DNA of 23,758 bases from an uncultured Clostridia bacterium (GCA_934465535.1 CAKSKV010000015.1:1-23758); one strand, 5' to 3'. Positions 1-8,375 are shown, counted from the first letter of the stretch. A program made the numbers and translations. Notes: a model not told the origin generated them from the letters alone.

Positions 1-77
<77 letters not shown>

Positions 78-109
78 GCTCATTCTTGTTTTCGCTGCAT
101 ATGCCCGTA

Positions 110-1714
110 TTATCGCATAAAGCCGCCCGCGCCCACGGCGCTGAAGCTGCGGCTTTGCATATCCTGCGAAAAAGTGTAGGTACCGGTGCTGCAGGAAAAG
201 CTCATAAGGCATGCTCCGCTGTACAGCCCTATTGTTCCGTACTCCGGGCGCATAACGCTCCAAAGCAGCTTACCGTCCTTAATACGGAGTTTATCGCCTA
301 TCGCCCCTTCGGTGCTGTAAAAGCTTTCCGGCTGTCCGGTTTGCGCATCGCACACCATAAGAATGGCCGTGATATTTTCCCGCATCATGCACGCAATGTC
401 GGCGCACGCCTTCTCGGTTTTGCTTACAAAATTTTCGCCGTATTTAGCATCGATCTTTTCAAGCACCGCAGCGATATCCGCCCATTGATCATTGTAAATA
501 TAGCCGCTGTTTTCCGGAATTGCGGCAGAATGTGCCGAAATGTAGAGCTTATCCCCAATTTGCAGCACACTGTCCACAGTAAGCAGTCTTCCTTTATCGG
601 AATATATTCTTGTTTGCCGAATGCCGTTTTCATCAAAGGTTATAAGCACGGCTTGGCCGACAGTGGGGCCTTTTGCCTTGATTATATAGCCGTCGCCCGC
701 TCTGTATGCCGTTTTTCGCCCATCGCCAACTTCTATATCGCATTTATAACTGCTTATACATTCTGCTGCCCGCTCATCCGTGACAATTATCTCCAAGACC
801 TGACCGTGATTGCCGTTTATTCCGTTCAGAATGAAGGTCAAGCTGCCGTTATCGTTTTCAAATACGCCTATGCAGGAGGCATATGACAGGCTCGATTTTA
901 TGCTGCTTTTTGCTTTTATCCGACCGTCCGCACTTACGCATATAATATCGATGACGGCTCCCCCGGCACTGCACTGAATAATATCCCCGCCGTGCAATTC
1001 GGTATAAGGGCCAAGGTCGTTTATATTTTCCGGCATGGGCACGCGCCAACATTCTTCTCCTTCGCGGAAGCAAGCGATATAACATTTTTGTATGCCGTCG
1101 GCAGGGTCTGTATCGTATATTCTTCTTATCAGAGCCGCGCCGCCCATGTTTTTGCCCGTAAGAATGGTGTCATAATAGTTCTGTGCATTTCTCTGCCGCT
1201 CCAAAGGAGTAAATTCCGGCCATATCGGCGTTATGTTGCAGCCGTATATGCCCTCGGCGCCGCCAGTTGTCTCGGCCTGCGGCTGATCCCTGCGGGCATC
1301 GGTGCCGACAGTTGCGGAAATCTGCGCCGTTTCGGTGGCCGATGCCGCAGCGCTGGCATAGCCGGGCTGCATACTCAGCCGCAGCGTAAGCTCACGGTAT
1401 GCCGTTTTAATCTCGTTTCTGTTCATGCCCTCAATGTTTACATAGTGCTCCCTGAGGAAATTGACTGCGCAGTCGTACTGCCTTGCCTCTTCGGCTACAG
1501 CATAGACACCCAGCGAACCCACGGCAATCAGCGCAGCGCAGCACACTGCCGCACAGCGGCGCAGCGACACCCGAGTTTTCTTTATCCCAAGCCCCGTAAG
1601 AAAGGCCGTTTTCTGCGCTATCCTTTTGCGCGATATACCGCAAGGTATACGATCCTTATGCAGTTTTGTGTTTTCTGCAAGCAGCTCCTCAAACAGCCTG
1701 CGATCATTATTCAT
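110..1714 (-). CDS. Single-pass membrane protein, probable anti-sigma factor/sensor paired with ECF sigma
   Basis: This 534-residue protein has a basic cytoplasmic N-terminus of about 50 residues, one clear transmembrane helix at about 52-73 (cysteine- and alanine-rich) and a large external domain of about 460 residues. Its ATG overlaps the end of the upstream ECF sigma gene by 8 bases (ATGAATAA), indicating translational coupling. Sigma/anti-sigma pairs are typically arranged this way, which is the main reason for the call. I do not see the HxxxCxxC zinc motif of classical ZAS-type anti-sigma factors, and I do not recognise the external domain. A threonine/alanine-rich stretch around 120-150 may be a linker. 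It could instead be a sigma-regulated envelope protein. The pairing is seen in the sequence; the anti-sigma role is inferred. Confidence 0.75.
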   Translation of the reverse strand: MNNDRRLFEELLAENTKLHKDRIPCGISRKRIAQKTAFLTGLGIKKTRVSLRRCAAVCCAALIAVGSLGVYAVAEEARQYDCAVNFLREHYVNIEGMNRNEIKTAYRELTLRLSMQPGYASAAASATETAQISATVGTDARRDQPQAETTGGAEGIYGCNITPIWPEFTPLERQRNAQNYYDTILTGKNMGGAALIRRIYDTDPADGIQKCYIACFREGEECWRVPMPENINDLGPYTELHGGDIIQCSAGGAVIDIICVSADGRIKAKSSIKSSLSYASCIGVFENDNGSLTFILNGINGNHGQVLEIIVTDERAAECISSYKCDIEVGDGRKTAYRAGDGYIIKAKGPTVGQAVLITFDENGIRQTRIYSDKGRLLTVDSVLQIGDKLYISAHSAAIPENSGYIYNDQWADIAAVLEKIDAKYGENFVSKTEKACADIACMMRENITAILMVCDAQTGQPESFYSTEGAIGDKLRIKDGKLLWSVMRPEYGTIGLYSGACLMSFSCSTGTYTFSQDMQSRSFSAVGAGGFMR

Positions 1715-2252
1715 ATTTATCGCCTCCCAGGATACTCCTTAATTTTTTTAACGCTCTGTGCGCTCTTGTATCCACTGCGGAAACCGTCATGTGCATTATG
1801 CGGGCGATGTCCTTTGAATTTTGGGACATAAAGTATTTGCGAAGCAGTATCTCGCGGTCGGTATTTTCCAGTGCGTCTATCGCCCCCAGAAGCTCCTGCC
1901 GTCTCTCCCTGCTCTCCGCCTCGTCCTCTGGGCCTGCCGCCGTGTCCGGCTCCGCGCCTTCAAGCTCCTCCTGCGGGGCGCCGTTTTTTCGCAGCATATC
2001 TATGCACTGGCGCTTTGCTATAATGCACAGCCAGCCGGAAAGCCCGCAGCGCTGCGGATCGTAGCTTTCGCGGGAAAACCAAAACCTTGCAAAGGCTGCG
2101 GAAACGCAGTCCTCCACATCCTGCGGTGAAGCGCCGCTGCCCAGGATTCCCCTGCACACCGTGCACATAAGCCCGGTATAAAGCCGCATTATAAGCTTCA
2201 TGCCCTCCTCCGGCTCTGCCGCAAGGCGTGCAAGTATTTTTTCCTGTGTCAA
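1707..2252 (-). CDS. ECF-type RNA polymerase sigma factor (sigma-70 family)
   Basis: This 181-residue protein has the usual length and two-domain layout of an ECF sigma factor. Sigma region 2 spans about 20-90 (QDVEDCVSAAFARFW, then GWLCIIAKRQCIDMLRK), and region 4 spans about 120-175 (ALENTDREILLRKYF, then a helix-turn-helix ending VSAVDTRAHRALKKLR). An acidic linker of about 30 residues separates them. The start is a TTG, chosen because a strong GGAGGTGA ribosome binding site sits about 6 bases upstream. It would direct RNA polymerase to a small regulon, probably including its own operon, and be held inactive by the membrane protein encoded by the overlapping downstream gene. The stimulus cannot be read from the sequence. 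Confidence 0.93.
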   Translation of the reverse strand: MTQEKILARLAAEPEEGMKLIMRLYTGLMCTVCRGILGSGASPQDVEDCVSAAFARFWFSRESYDPQRCGLSGWLCIIAKRQCIDMLRKNGAPQEELEGAEPDTAAGPEDEAESRERRQELLGAIDALENTDREILLRKYFMSQNSKDIARIMHMTVSAVDTRAHRALKKLRSILGGDKYE

Positions 2253-2386
2253 CGCGTCACCTCCACCGCCGCGGCGATTTGCCTTGTCAGACCCGTTCGT
2301 TTAGGTCCGTCCGTGCGCAGCGGCACCGTGCGTTTTTCCCCTTTGACGCGCGATGCCGTTTTGCAGGATTTGCGGACAGAAACCTG

Positions 2387-2418
2387 CGCGCCGATGCCCC
2401 TGATATCGGCGCGTTTTT
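2387..2418 (+). terminator. Terminator-like hairpin facing the plus strand
   Basis: Perfect 9-base arms CGCGCCGAT (2387-2395) and ATCGGCGCG (2405-2413) enclose a 9-base loop and are followed by TTTTT. The form is that of an intrinsic terminator read on the plus strand, yet no plus-strand gene lies upstream. In minus-strand transcripts it would be a stable hairpin in the sigma gene's leader. It could block antisense transcription or help regulate the sigma gene. Confidence 0.6.
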
Positions 2419-2682
2419 CATGCTCCCTTATACTGTCTGTACTCCTTTATTCTCCTTTATATTGCTATATTGCCGCCCGTGCGTTTTGGATGCGCTTTCC
2501 CCCGTTCGGCGCACGGCGGCTCCCCCATCCCTTGCCTTTCCCCAAAAGCTTGATGCACGCCTGAATATGCGCCGGCTCCGTGACGGCTTTATACATAATT
2601 ATATACGGTTTTTTTACTTTTTTCTTACAGGATTTTATGCTTTTTCTGCGCAAATTTTCAAAATAATTGCGGCTTTTATTGT

Positions 2683-2714
2683 AAAAATGCCGAAGAAACA
2701 CCGTTCCTCCGGCA
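2683..2714 (-). terminator. Intrinsic terminator of the sngABC cassette
   Basis: On the minus strand an 11-base stem (TGCCGGAGGAA pairing with TTTCTTCGGCA, including two G-U wobbles) with a 5-base loop is followed by TTTTT. It lies about 38 bases past the stop codon of the helicase gene, so it closes the three-gene operon. Confidence 0.85.
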
Positions 2715-2751
2715 GATGCAAAAGCATTTTCCGCGATATTTTTCCGGCCGC

Positions 2752-5115
2752 TTACACATAGGATATTTCGGAATCCCACTGCAAAACACGCTCTTTCATT
2801 CCGTTTATATCCAGCACGCCGCAGGCAAAGCCCTTGCGCACAAGCTCCTCCGGCACGAATTCATCGTATTTTTCAAACACCGGCACCTCGCCCGGATAAA
2901 GCAGCTCCATCGGGTTTACAAGCTCTGCCGCTTTTTTTGCCAAAAGGTGCAGAAATTCATCGGGCTCGGCCGTCATGCGGAACTGCATAAAATACGGCTT
3001 TGAGCTTTCAAAGCCCTTGATTCCCGCCTCGGTGCATTTCAGCTTGATAAGGCGCTCAAGCGCCATAAAGGCGTATGTACCCAGCCACGGCATGAGACAC
3101 CACGAATCGCCGCCCAAGCATATAAGCGGGGAAGAAAGCCCGGCATTGTGCGCCGCCCGCCTTGCCTGCGTCAGTCTTGCACGGGCATTTTTCATAAGGT
3201 AGGGATACAGCTCCTCCTCCAGCAGCACCTGCTTCATGCGTTCCAGCACGCGGGTATTGATATCGCCGGGGCACAGCCCGAAAAACGCCGGAACCCTACC
3301 CTTTACTAAGGTACAATAGACCGTGCGGCGTTTATGATCTATCTCATCCACCACCCACACATGTCCGGCAAGCGCCAGTCTTTCTCCCACCGGCGGCGGC
3401 TTGACCACCGTGCCCAGCTCCTGTGAGCCGCTGCGCACGGTGTACTCCTCATTTTCCTGAAAAACGGCAAAAAAGCGGTAGGAATTAACCTGTCTTTCGC
3501 CGGATATGCCTATTATCAGCCCGCCCTCCGCCGTTTTCTGTATTTGATCGGTGGCCAGCAGATGGCGCAGCAAGACGACATAATCCTCTTTTGTTATGCC
3601 GGAAAAGCAGCTGAGGGAAAGCACGCGGCGGGCAAGCTGCGACGGCAGCAGCTCGCCGCAGGAGCAAAGCACGCTCATGGTTTGGTGATACAGCAGGCTG
3701 TACGGCAGTTTGCCAAGCCTTGGCGGCTCCACCCAGTGTTCTTCTCTGTAAAGCTGCACAAGCGCCGCGCCCTGAAGCAGCTGCCACGGCAGAGACGCAG
3801 GCAGCGATGCCCGCATTTCCGGCGGCTCCTCCCGCATTACAAAGCGCATCTCCGGCGGAAGCTCGCGCCGTCCCGTTCGCCCCATACGCTGAAGGAAGGA
3901 GGAAACGGTGAAGGGAGCATTTATTTGAAATGCCCGCTCCAAGCGGCCGATATCTATGCCCAGCTCCAGCGTAGCGGTGGTGACGGTGGTAAGGGCTCTG
4001 GTTTCGTCCTTCATGGCCTCCTCCGCCGTTTCGCGGTAGGATGCCGACAGATTACCGTGATGAATGAGAAAGCGGTCCGCCTCGTGCTTATATTCGCAAT
4101 ACTGCCTTAAAGTGGTGGTGACGGTTTCACATTCCTCGCGGGAATTGACAAACACCAGACACTTGCGGCCGCGGGTATGCTCAAAGATATAGCCTATGCC
4201 GGGATCGGCTCCGGACGGCGCGGTATCGGTGCGGTCGGCGGTAAATTCCGCCTCAAGGCGTTCCCCCTGATCCGCGGTTATACCTGCCGGCAAAGGAGCG
4301 CTTTCTTTAGCTGATATGTGCAGACTCTGCGAATCGGCGCATAACTGTCCCGTTTGCGCCGCCTCCAGTGTGTTCTGTGCGGAATTTTTCTTCTCCGGCT
4401 CTGCCGCCTGCGGGCCGGCCGTAAAGAAGTGCTCCATGCTCAGGCGCCAGCGCACGCCCTTATTTTCCAATCTCGGAATTACGGTGCGCCGTCCCGTTCC
4501 CTGAGAAAGCAGCCTGCCCATCTCCTCCGGCTCGCCTATTGTGGCGGAAAGCCCGATACGGCGGGGATTTACGCCCGCAAGGGAGCAAAGGCGCTCTATA
4601 AGGCAAAGCGTCTGACCTCCGCGGTCGCCCCGCATAACGGAATGCACCTCGTCTATCACTATAAACCGAAGATCCCCGAAAAGCCGGGGAATATCGGCGT
4701 GCTTACGCATAAGCATGGCTTCAAGGGATTCCGGAGTTATTTGCAGCACTCCCGAAGGATGCTTGAGCATACGCGCCTTATGGCTTTGAGCTACATCCCC
4801 GTGCCAGTGCCATACGGCGATGCCCGCCTCGCCGCACAGCTCCTCAAGGCGCGAAAACTGATCGTTTATAAGCGCCTTGAGCGGCCCGATATATACCGCT
4901 CCGATACTGCATGGCGCATCCTTTGAAAGCAGGGTAAGCACCGGAAAAAATGCGGCTTCGGTTTTTCCGGAGGCAGTGGCGGCCGTAAGCAGCACATTAT
5001 CGTCCGTGCCGAATATGGCCTCGCCTGCCGCCACCTGCACCGCACGCAGGCTGTCCCAGCCGCTGCGATATATATAATCCTGAATAAAGGGAGCGTACTG
5101 CTGAAAAACATTCAT
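2752..5115 (-). CDS. sngC: Shango defence helicase SngC (Lhr-like DEVH superfamily 2 helicase)
   Basis: This 787-residue protein is a superfamily 2 nucleic-acid helicase. Visible motifs in order are a Q-like region (SLRAVQ, 22-27), motif I/Walker A ATASGKTEA (46-54), motif Ia GPLKAL (77-82), TPESL (127-131), motif II DEVH (155-158), motif III SAT (190-192), the HHGNLSASYR block (352-361), motif V TTATLELGIDIG (379-390) and motif VI QRMGRTGRR (409-417). A hydrophilic segment at about 232-305 separates the two RecA lobes and looks like an insertion. The long C-terminal half resembles Lhr-type and BREX BrxHI helicases. It is the last gene of the cassette, 92 bases after sngB, with its own GGAGA ribosome site. 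In this three-gene context it matches the helicase of the Shango anti-phage system, where it is expected to act on invading DNA. The helicase call is certain; the system name rests on gene context and memory of the family. Confidence 0.88.
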   Translation of the reverse strand: MNVFQQYAPFIQDYIYRSGWDSLRAVQVAAGEAIFGTDDNVLLTAATASGKTEAAFFPVLTLLSKDAPCSIGAVYIGPLKALINDQFSRLEELCGEAGIAVWHWHGDVAQSHKARMLKHPSGVLQITPESLEAMLMRKHADIPRLFGDLRFIVIDEVHSVMRGDRGGQTLCLIERLCSLAGVNPRRIGLSATIGEPEEMGRLLSQGTGRRTVIPRLENKGVRWRLSMEHFFTAGPQAAEPEKKNSAQNTLEAAQTGQLCADSQSLHISAKESAPLPAGITADQGERLEAEFTADRTDTAPSGADPGIGYIFEHTRGRKCLVFVNSREECETVTTTLRQYCEYKHEADRFLIHHGNLSASYRETAEEAMKDETRALTTVTTATLELGIDIGRLERAFQINAPFTVSSFLQRMGRTGRRELPPEMRFVMREEPPEMRASLPASLPWQLLQGAALVQLYREEHWVEPPRLGKLPYSLLYHQTMSVLCSCGELLPSQLARRVLSLSCFSGITKEDYVVLLRHLLATDQIQKTAEGGLIIGISGERQVNSYRFFAVFQENEEYTVRSGSQELGTVVKPPPVGERLALAGHVWVVDEIDHKRRTVYCTLVKGRVPAFFGLCPGDINTRVLERMKQVLLEEELYPYLMKNARARLTQARRAAHNAGLSSPLICLGGDSWCLMPWLGTYAFMALERLIKLKCTEAGIKGFESSKPYFMQFRMTAEPDEFLHLLAKKAAELVNPMELLYPGEVPVFEKYDEFVPEELVRKGFACGVLDINGMKERVLQWDSEISYV

Positions 5116-5183
5116 AAATATTTCTCCGTTGCGCCCGTGATGCCGCGCATTTCTGCCTGCGGCTCACAAAACGCCCGTACAAG

Positions 5184-5197
5184 TGCACATATGTGCA
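5184..5197. repeat. 14-base perfect palindrome between sngB and sngC
   Basis: TGCACATATGTGCA is a perfect 14-base inverted repeat with no spacer, in the only untranslated gap of the operon, just past the sngB stop codon. Being AT-centred and without a T-run, it resembles a protein-binding dyad or mRNA processing site rather than a terminator. Confidence 0.6.
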
Positions 5198-5207
5198 TGT
5201 TTATGTT

Positions 5208-6527
5208 TTATATCTCAAACTCGCTGTATTCGTCCTTGGCGGAGGCATCGTCGGATACCGCCGAAGAGGGCGAAAAGGTGAATTCGCCGCTGCCGATAAG
5301 CTCGGAGGGAGAGGTGCCGGGATGCTGACAGAGAACATTAAGCAGCTGAATGAAATCCCTTATTATTTCACGGGGGGTTATATTCTGATCCGCCCCCACC
5401 CTGCCGTACTCCAGCTTTATAAAATCCTCCCGCTGTTTATCGCTAAGCAATGCGGCATGGTCGTACAAGCCGCAATGTATTTCCTCCAGCTTTTCCGCCA
5501 AAACCAGCATTTCCTCCGCCGTAAGGGGCGAAAGCTTTATTACCGGCGCCATCATATCGCGTTTGTCCGAAGCAAAACGGCCGTCCGCAAGACGGGAGCG
5601 CAGTGCCTCATAGCTGTAAAGGCCTCGCCGCTGATCCTCTATACACTGGGGCGTGCCGCACATGATGATGCCCATATAGCTTGCCCTTCCCTGAAGCGCA
5701 TCGTTGTACATGGTAAGCAGCTTTTCGTAGTTATACTGCCTGGTAATGGCGTTTGGAACCTTGTAGATATTTACAAGCTCGTCGATAAGCACAAGCAGAC
5801 CGCTGTACCCCGCTTCATGGAGAAACAGCGAAAACAGCTTGATATAATCGTACCAATCGTCATCGGTAATGATTATATTTACGCCCAGCTCCGCTCTTGC
5901 CTCGCTTTTGGAGGAATATTCGCCGCGAAACCATTTTATGACATTAGCCTTAAGCTGATCGTCGCCGTCAAGATAGGCTTTATAATAAAGCGACAGCAGG
6001 CGGGCAAAATCAAAGCCGTGGACCAGCTCGCTGAGCGCGCCCACCACGCGGTATATCTCCCTGTCCACAAGCTCGCGGAAGCCCTCGCTTTGCGGCGAAA
6101 CGCCGTTTTGCGCAACCACTGAGCTTTGCACTGAGCTTATCCAGCGCTCCAGTATAAGTGTGAGTGCGCCGCCGTCGGGGCGGGTTTTGGTGGAAAGGTT
6201 GCGCACAAGCTCGCGGTAGGTGGCAAGCCCCTGCCCCTTTGTGCCGTGCAGCCTTCTTTCCGGAGAAAGATCGCAGTCCATAACCGCAAAGCCGCGGTCC
6301 ATGGCATAATTGCGCACGGTTTGGAGCAAAAAGCTCTTGCCGCTGCCGTAGCGCCCGGCAATAAAGCGGAAGGAGGCTCCGCCCTGCGATACGATATCGA
6401 TATCGTGCACAAGCGCCTCTATTTCCTCCTTGCGTCCCACGGTTATATAGGGCAGCCCCACTCTGGGGACCACTCCGCCCTTGAGCGAATTTATAAGTGC
6501 CGAAGCAATTCTTTTGGGTATATTCAT
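5208..6527 (-). CDS. sngB: Shango defence ATPase SngB (DUF2791/BrxD-like P-loop protein)
   Basis: This 439-residue protein is an ATPase of the DUF2791 family, best known from the BrxD proteins of some BREX systems. It has Walker A GRYGSGKS (58-65), the family-typical KWFRGEY block (198-204) and Walker B LLVLIDE (244-250). The GRKEE motif at 31-35 is typical of the N-terminal part of STAND/ORC-like ATPases. Its ATG overlaps the sngA stop codon (ATGA), so the two are translationally coupled; a GGGAGA ribosome site precedes it. There is no membrane segment or signal peptide, so it acts in the cytoplasm. Together with the TerB-domain protein and the helicase it forms the Shango gene set. ATP binding may drive assembly on DNA or conformational switching; that mechanism is inferred. 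Confidence 0.9.
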   Translation of the reverse strand: MNIPKRIASALINSLKGGVVPRVGLPYITVGRKEEIEALVHDIDIVSQGGASFRFIAGRYGSGKSFLLQTVRNYAMDRGFAVMDCDLSPERRLHGTKGQGLATYRELVRNLSTKTRPDGGALTLILERWISSVQSSVVAQNGVSPQSEGFRELVDREIYRVVGALSELVHGFDFARLLSLYYKAYLDGDDQLKANVIKWFRGEYSSKSEARAELGVNIIITDDDWYDYIKLFSLFLHEAGYSGLLVLIDELVNIYKVPNAITRQYNYEKLLTMYNDALQGRASYMGIIMCGTPQCIEDQRRGLYSYEALRSRLADGRFASDKRDMMAPVIKLSPLTAEEMLVLAEKLEEIHCGLYDHAALLSDKQREDFIKLEYGRVGADQNITPREIIRDFIQLLNVLCQHPGTSPSELIGSGEFTFSPSSAVSDDASAKDEYSEFEI

Positions 6528-8197
6528 GCTTTTCTCCCTTCCGCTACATTCAAGCCAAGCATTTCATAAAGCTGCGCCGTATAATCCTCCACCGCCTCGG
6601 GAGAGGTTTCCTCCCCTATGAGCACGGTATCGGAAAAGGTATCAAACAGCTTTTCGTTTACGGAATCCATGATTACCGACGGAAGCACGCTTTCACTGCG
6701 CAAAAGCTCCGAAAACGGCTCTGCGCACAGCACGCGCCGCAGGTATTCCTTTTCCAATGCGGTAAGCCCGTTTTCCGCCGGAGTATCCGGATCGTGCGGC
6801 GAGGGCTGTGCCGCTTTGCGGTCTGCCGCCGGGATGCTGCTTTCGCCGCTGTCCGCCGGCAGGCTTATTTTACGGCAGGATATTTCTCCCTGCGCGGCCG
6901 TGTTTCCCGATGCCGCCGTATCCGGAGGATGTGCTGCTTTATCTGCCGCAGCCGGCGCATCTGCCATATATGTCTCATCAGTTTCGTCAAGTCCGTCAAG
7001 CAGGCGCTTTAATGTATCATCGGCGTTTTGCCTTATGCCGGCAAGAGCCGAGGTATCTATGCTTATATTTGCCGCAGCCGCTTTCTGCCTGCTGCCGCAG
7101 ACATTCTGCCATGCCTTTGTTATAAGCTCGGTATACAGCTTGCTGGGCTGGCATTTAAGCTCCGGCGTAACGCTCAGGCATTTTCTCAGCACCGCATCTA
7201 CGCTTTTTATAAATTCTCCCAGCAGCCGGTTTCTCCCCTTTGAAGCAAACAGGCGTCTGTTTATCCAATTGCCCGAGCGGCAGATATAAACATTTAGAGG
7301 ATCCACCGTATATTCGGTATCAGGGTGCTTTTCCTCCCTGTAAAACACAGCAGAGCGGAACATGACATACGGACTTTCGTAAACCTTTCCGAAAAAACGC
7401 TCGCATATCCCGCTGCGGCGATGCTTGCCGTAATAATCGGAAAGAAGGTTGAAGGCCTGCACCGCCGTCGCTTCCGTTTCCTCGGGATAAAGCCTGTAAA
7501 GCTTTGAGTGTGTAAGATCGTAGGAGGAAAGTGCATTAAGCACTGGAAATATCTCACTTGAAGGATGCTTTGCGCTTTCGGTAAGCAGCTGCACCGAACG
7601 CTCAAAATCCGCCTGCTCCCCCTTATCGACAAGGCTTACATCCATGCCGTAGTAAACCGCCAGATCGGAAAGCCATATATTAGCATACCGTTCTATGCGG
7701 TCGTCAAACCCCGCATACCATGCTGCAAACTCTTTAAGGCGCACATAAGCCTGCTGCGGAGACCCTGCCCCTATAAGATTAAGCAGCTCGTAGATATAAA
7801 CAAAGGCGTAGGACAGCCCGGCATACGGGCGTTCCCCCCTGCGCACCCTTGTGCGCCATGTAAAATAGGAGCGAAGCTGCGGCAGCGTCATATCGGCATA
7901 TGTGGGATAGTATCGGAAAAATTCAGTATTTTCCCTGTAATCATCCTCAAAATTCTCCATCAGCTTGCCCTGATGATAAAACAGCATTGCGGCAGAGCGC
8001 ATGGAGGGCAGCAGCGCCATAGCCCGCATACGGCGGTATTCGCCCGGCACGGCTTCGCTTTGCTGCGGGCGTATTATGGGCTCATCGGTATAGATGCGTT
8101 CCGTAACGCTGCATTTGTCGTTTGACTGTCTATCCCCGACGCTGAAGGCGCGGATGCTTTCCAGCAGCTTTGCCGCCGTATCTGTCAGTTCCTTCAA
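6524..8197 (-). CDS. sngA: Shango defence protein SngA (TerB-N and TerB-C domains)
   Basis: This 557-residue cytoplasmic protein is the first gene of the cassette. The N-terminal half matches TerB-N, notably FFRYYPTY (93-100), QLRSYFTWRTRVRRGE (107-122) and SYAFVYIYELLNLIG (129-143), extending to about residue 260. The C-terminal part matches TerB-C, with LEKEYLRRVL (481-490), DSVNEKLFD (511-519) and AVEDYTAQLYEMLGL (535-549). Between them lies a disordered-looking Ala/Pro/Asp-rich linker at about 410-475. I see no separate central TerB domain. The start is TTG, supported by an AGGAGGAGG ribosome site. TerB-N/C proteins are known partners of helicases and ATPases in predicted DNA-processing systems, and this trio corresponds to Shango. 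The biochemical role of SngA is not known from sequence. Confidence 0.88.
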   Translation of the reverse strand: MKELTDTAAKLLESIRAFSVGDRQSNDKCSVTERIYTDEPIIRPQQSEAVPGEYRRMRAMALLPSMRSAAMLFYHQGKLMENFEDDYRENTEFFRYYPTYADMTLPQLRSYFTWRTRVRRGERPYAGLSYAFVYIYELLNLIGAGSPQQAYVRLKEFAAWYAGFDDRIERYANIWLSDLAVYYGMDVSLVDKGEQADFERSVQLLTESAKHPSSEIFPVLNALSSYDLTHSKLYRLYPEETEATAVQAFNLLSDYYGKHRRSGICERFFGKVYESPYVMFRSAVFYREEKHPDTEYTVDPLNVYICRSGNWINRRLFASKGRNRLLGEFIKSVDAVLRKCLSVTPELKCQPSKLYTELITKAWQNVCGSRQKAAAANISIDTSALAGIRQNADDTLKRLLDGLDETDETYMADAPAAADKAAHPPDTAASGNTAAQGEISCRKISLPADSGESSIPAADRKAAQPSPHDPDTPAENGLTALEKEYLRRVLCAEPFSELLRSESVLPSVIMDSVNEKLFDTFSDTVLIGEETSPEAVEDYTAQLYEMLGLNVAEGRKA

Positions 8198-8346
8198 GGC
8201 TGCCTCCTCCTTTTCCTGCTTTTTTGCCCTGCCGAGCCGCTTTTACGGGCGCTGATTTCTTTTACTTTTGTTTGCCGCTTTCAAAAAGCGGACCTGCAAA
8301 ACCGCCCAGGGTAATGCCTGCGCTTATATTTTTCGGATATCAAACT

Positions 8347-8375
8347 ATTATAGCATAATCGTTCCCGCATTACAA
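8347..8375 (-). promoter_or_regulatory. Sigma-A promoter of the sngABC cassette
   Basis: On the minus strand TTGTAA (8370-8375) and a perfect TATAAT (8347-8352) are separated by 17 bases, with an extended TGC just before the -10. Transcription should begin near 8340, giving a leader of about 140 bases before the TTG start of sngA. The leader contains a hairpin with CCGCTTT/AAAGCGG arms (8275-8291), which lacks a T-run. The promoter looks strong and constitutive. Confidence 0.85.

Larger units (their letters stand above)
2253..2751. other. Intergenic region between sigma operon and defence cassette
   Basis: This 499-base gap has no convincing gene. It holds the terminator of the helicase gene (2683-2714, minus) and a plus-facing terminator-like hairpin (2387-2418). 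A TATAAT on the minus strand (2598-2603) lacks a well-spaced -35 box. The strong TTG-start ribosome binding site of the sigma gene is at the left edge. A basic 44-codon minus-strand reading frame begins at about 2421, but its ribosome-site spacing is too short. The sigma operon promoter should lie here; I could not identify an ECF-type autoregulatory site with confidence. Confidence 0.6.

Noticed and set aside
86..886. 266-codon plus-strand frame opposite the anti-sigma-like gene
   Set aside because: It lies opposite a gene with a signal-anchor helix, coupled start and consistent composition; the plus frame has no recognisable features.
2285..2423. Basic 44-codon minus-strand frame (MKNAPISG...) in the intergenic gap
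   Set aside because: The ribosome-site spacing is only about one base, the composition looks like translated GC-rich hairpin sequence, and no family is recognised.
2752..8197. BREX system
   Set aside because: The ATPase and helicase resemble BrxD and BrxHI, but there is no PglX methyltransferase, PglZ phosphatase or BrxC. The TerB-domain partner points to Shango instead.
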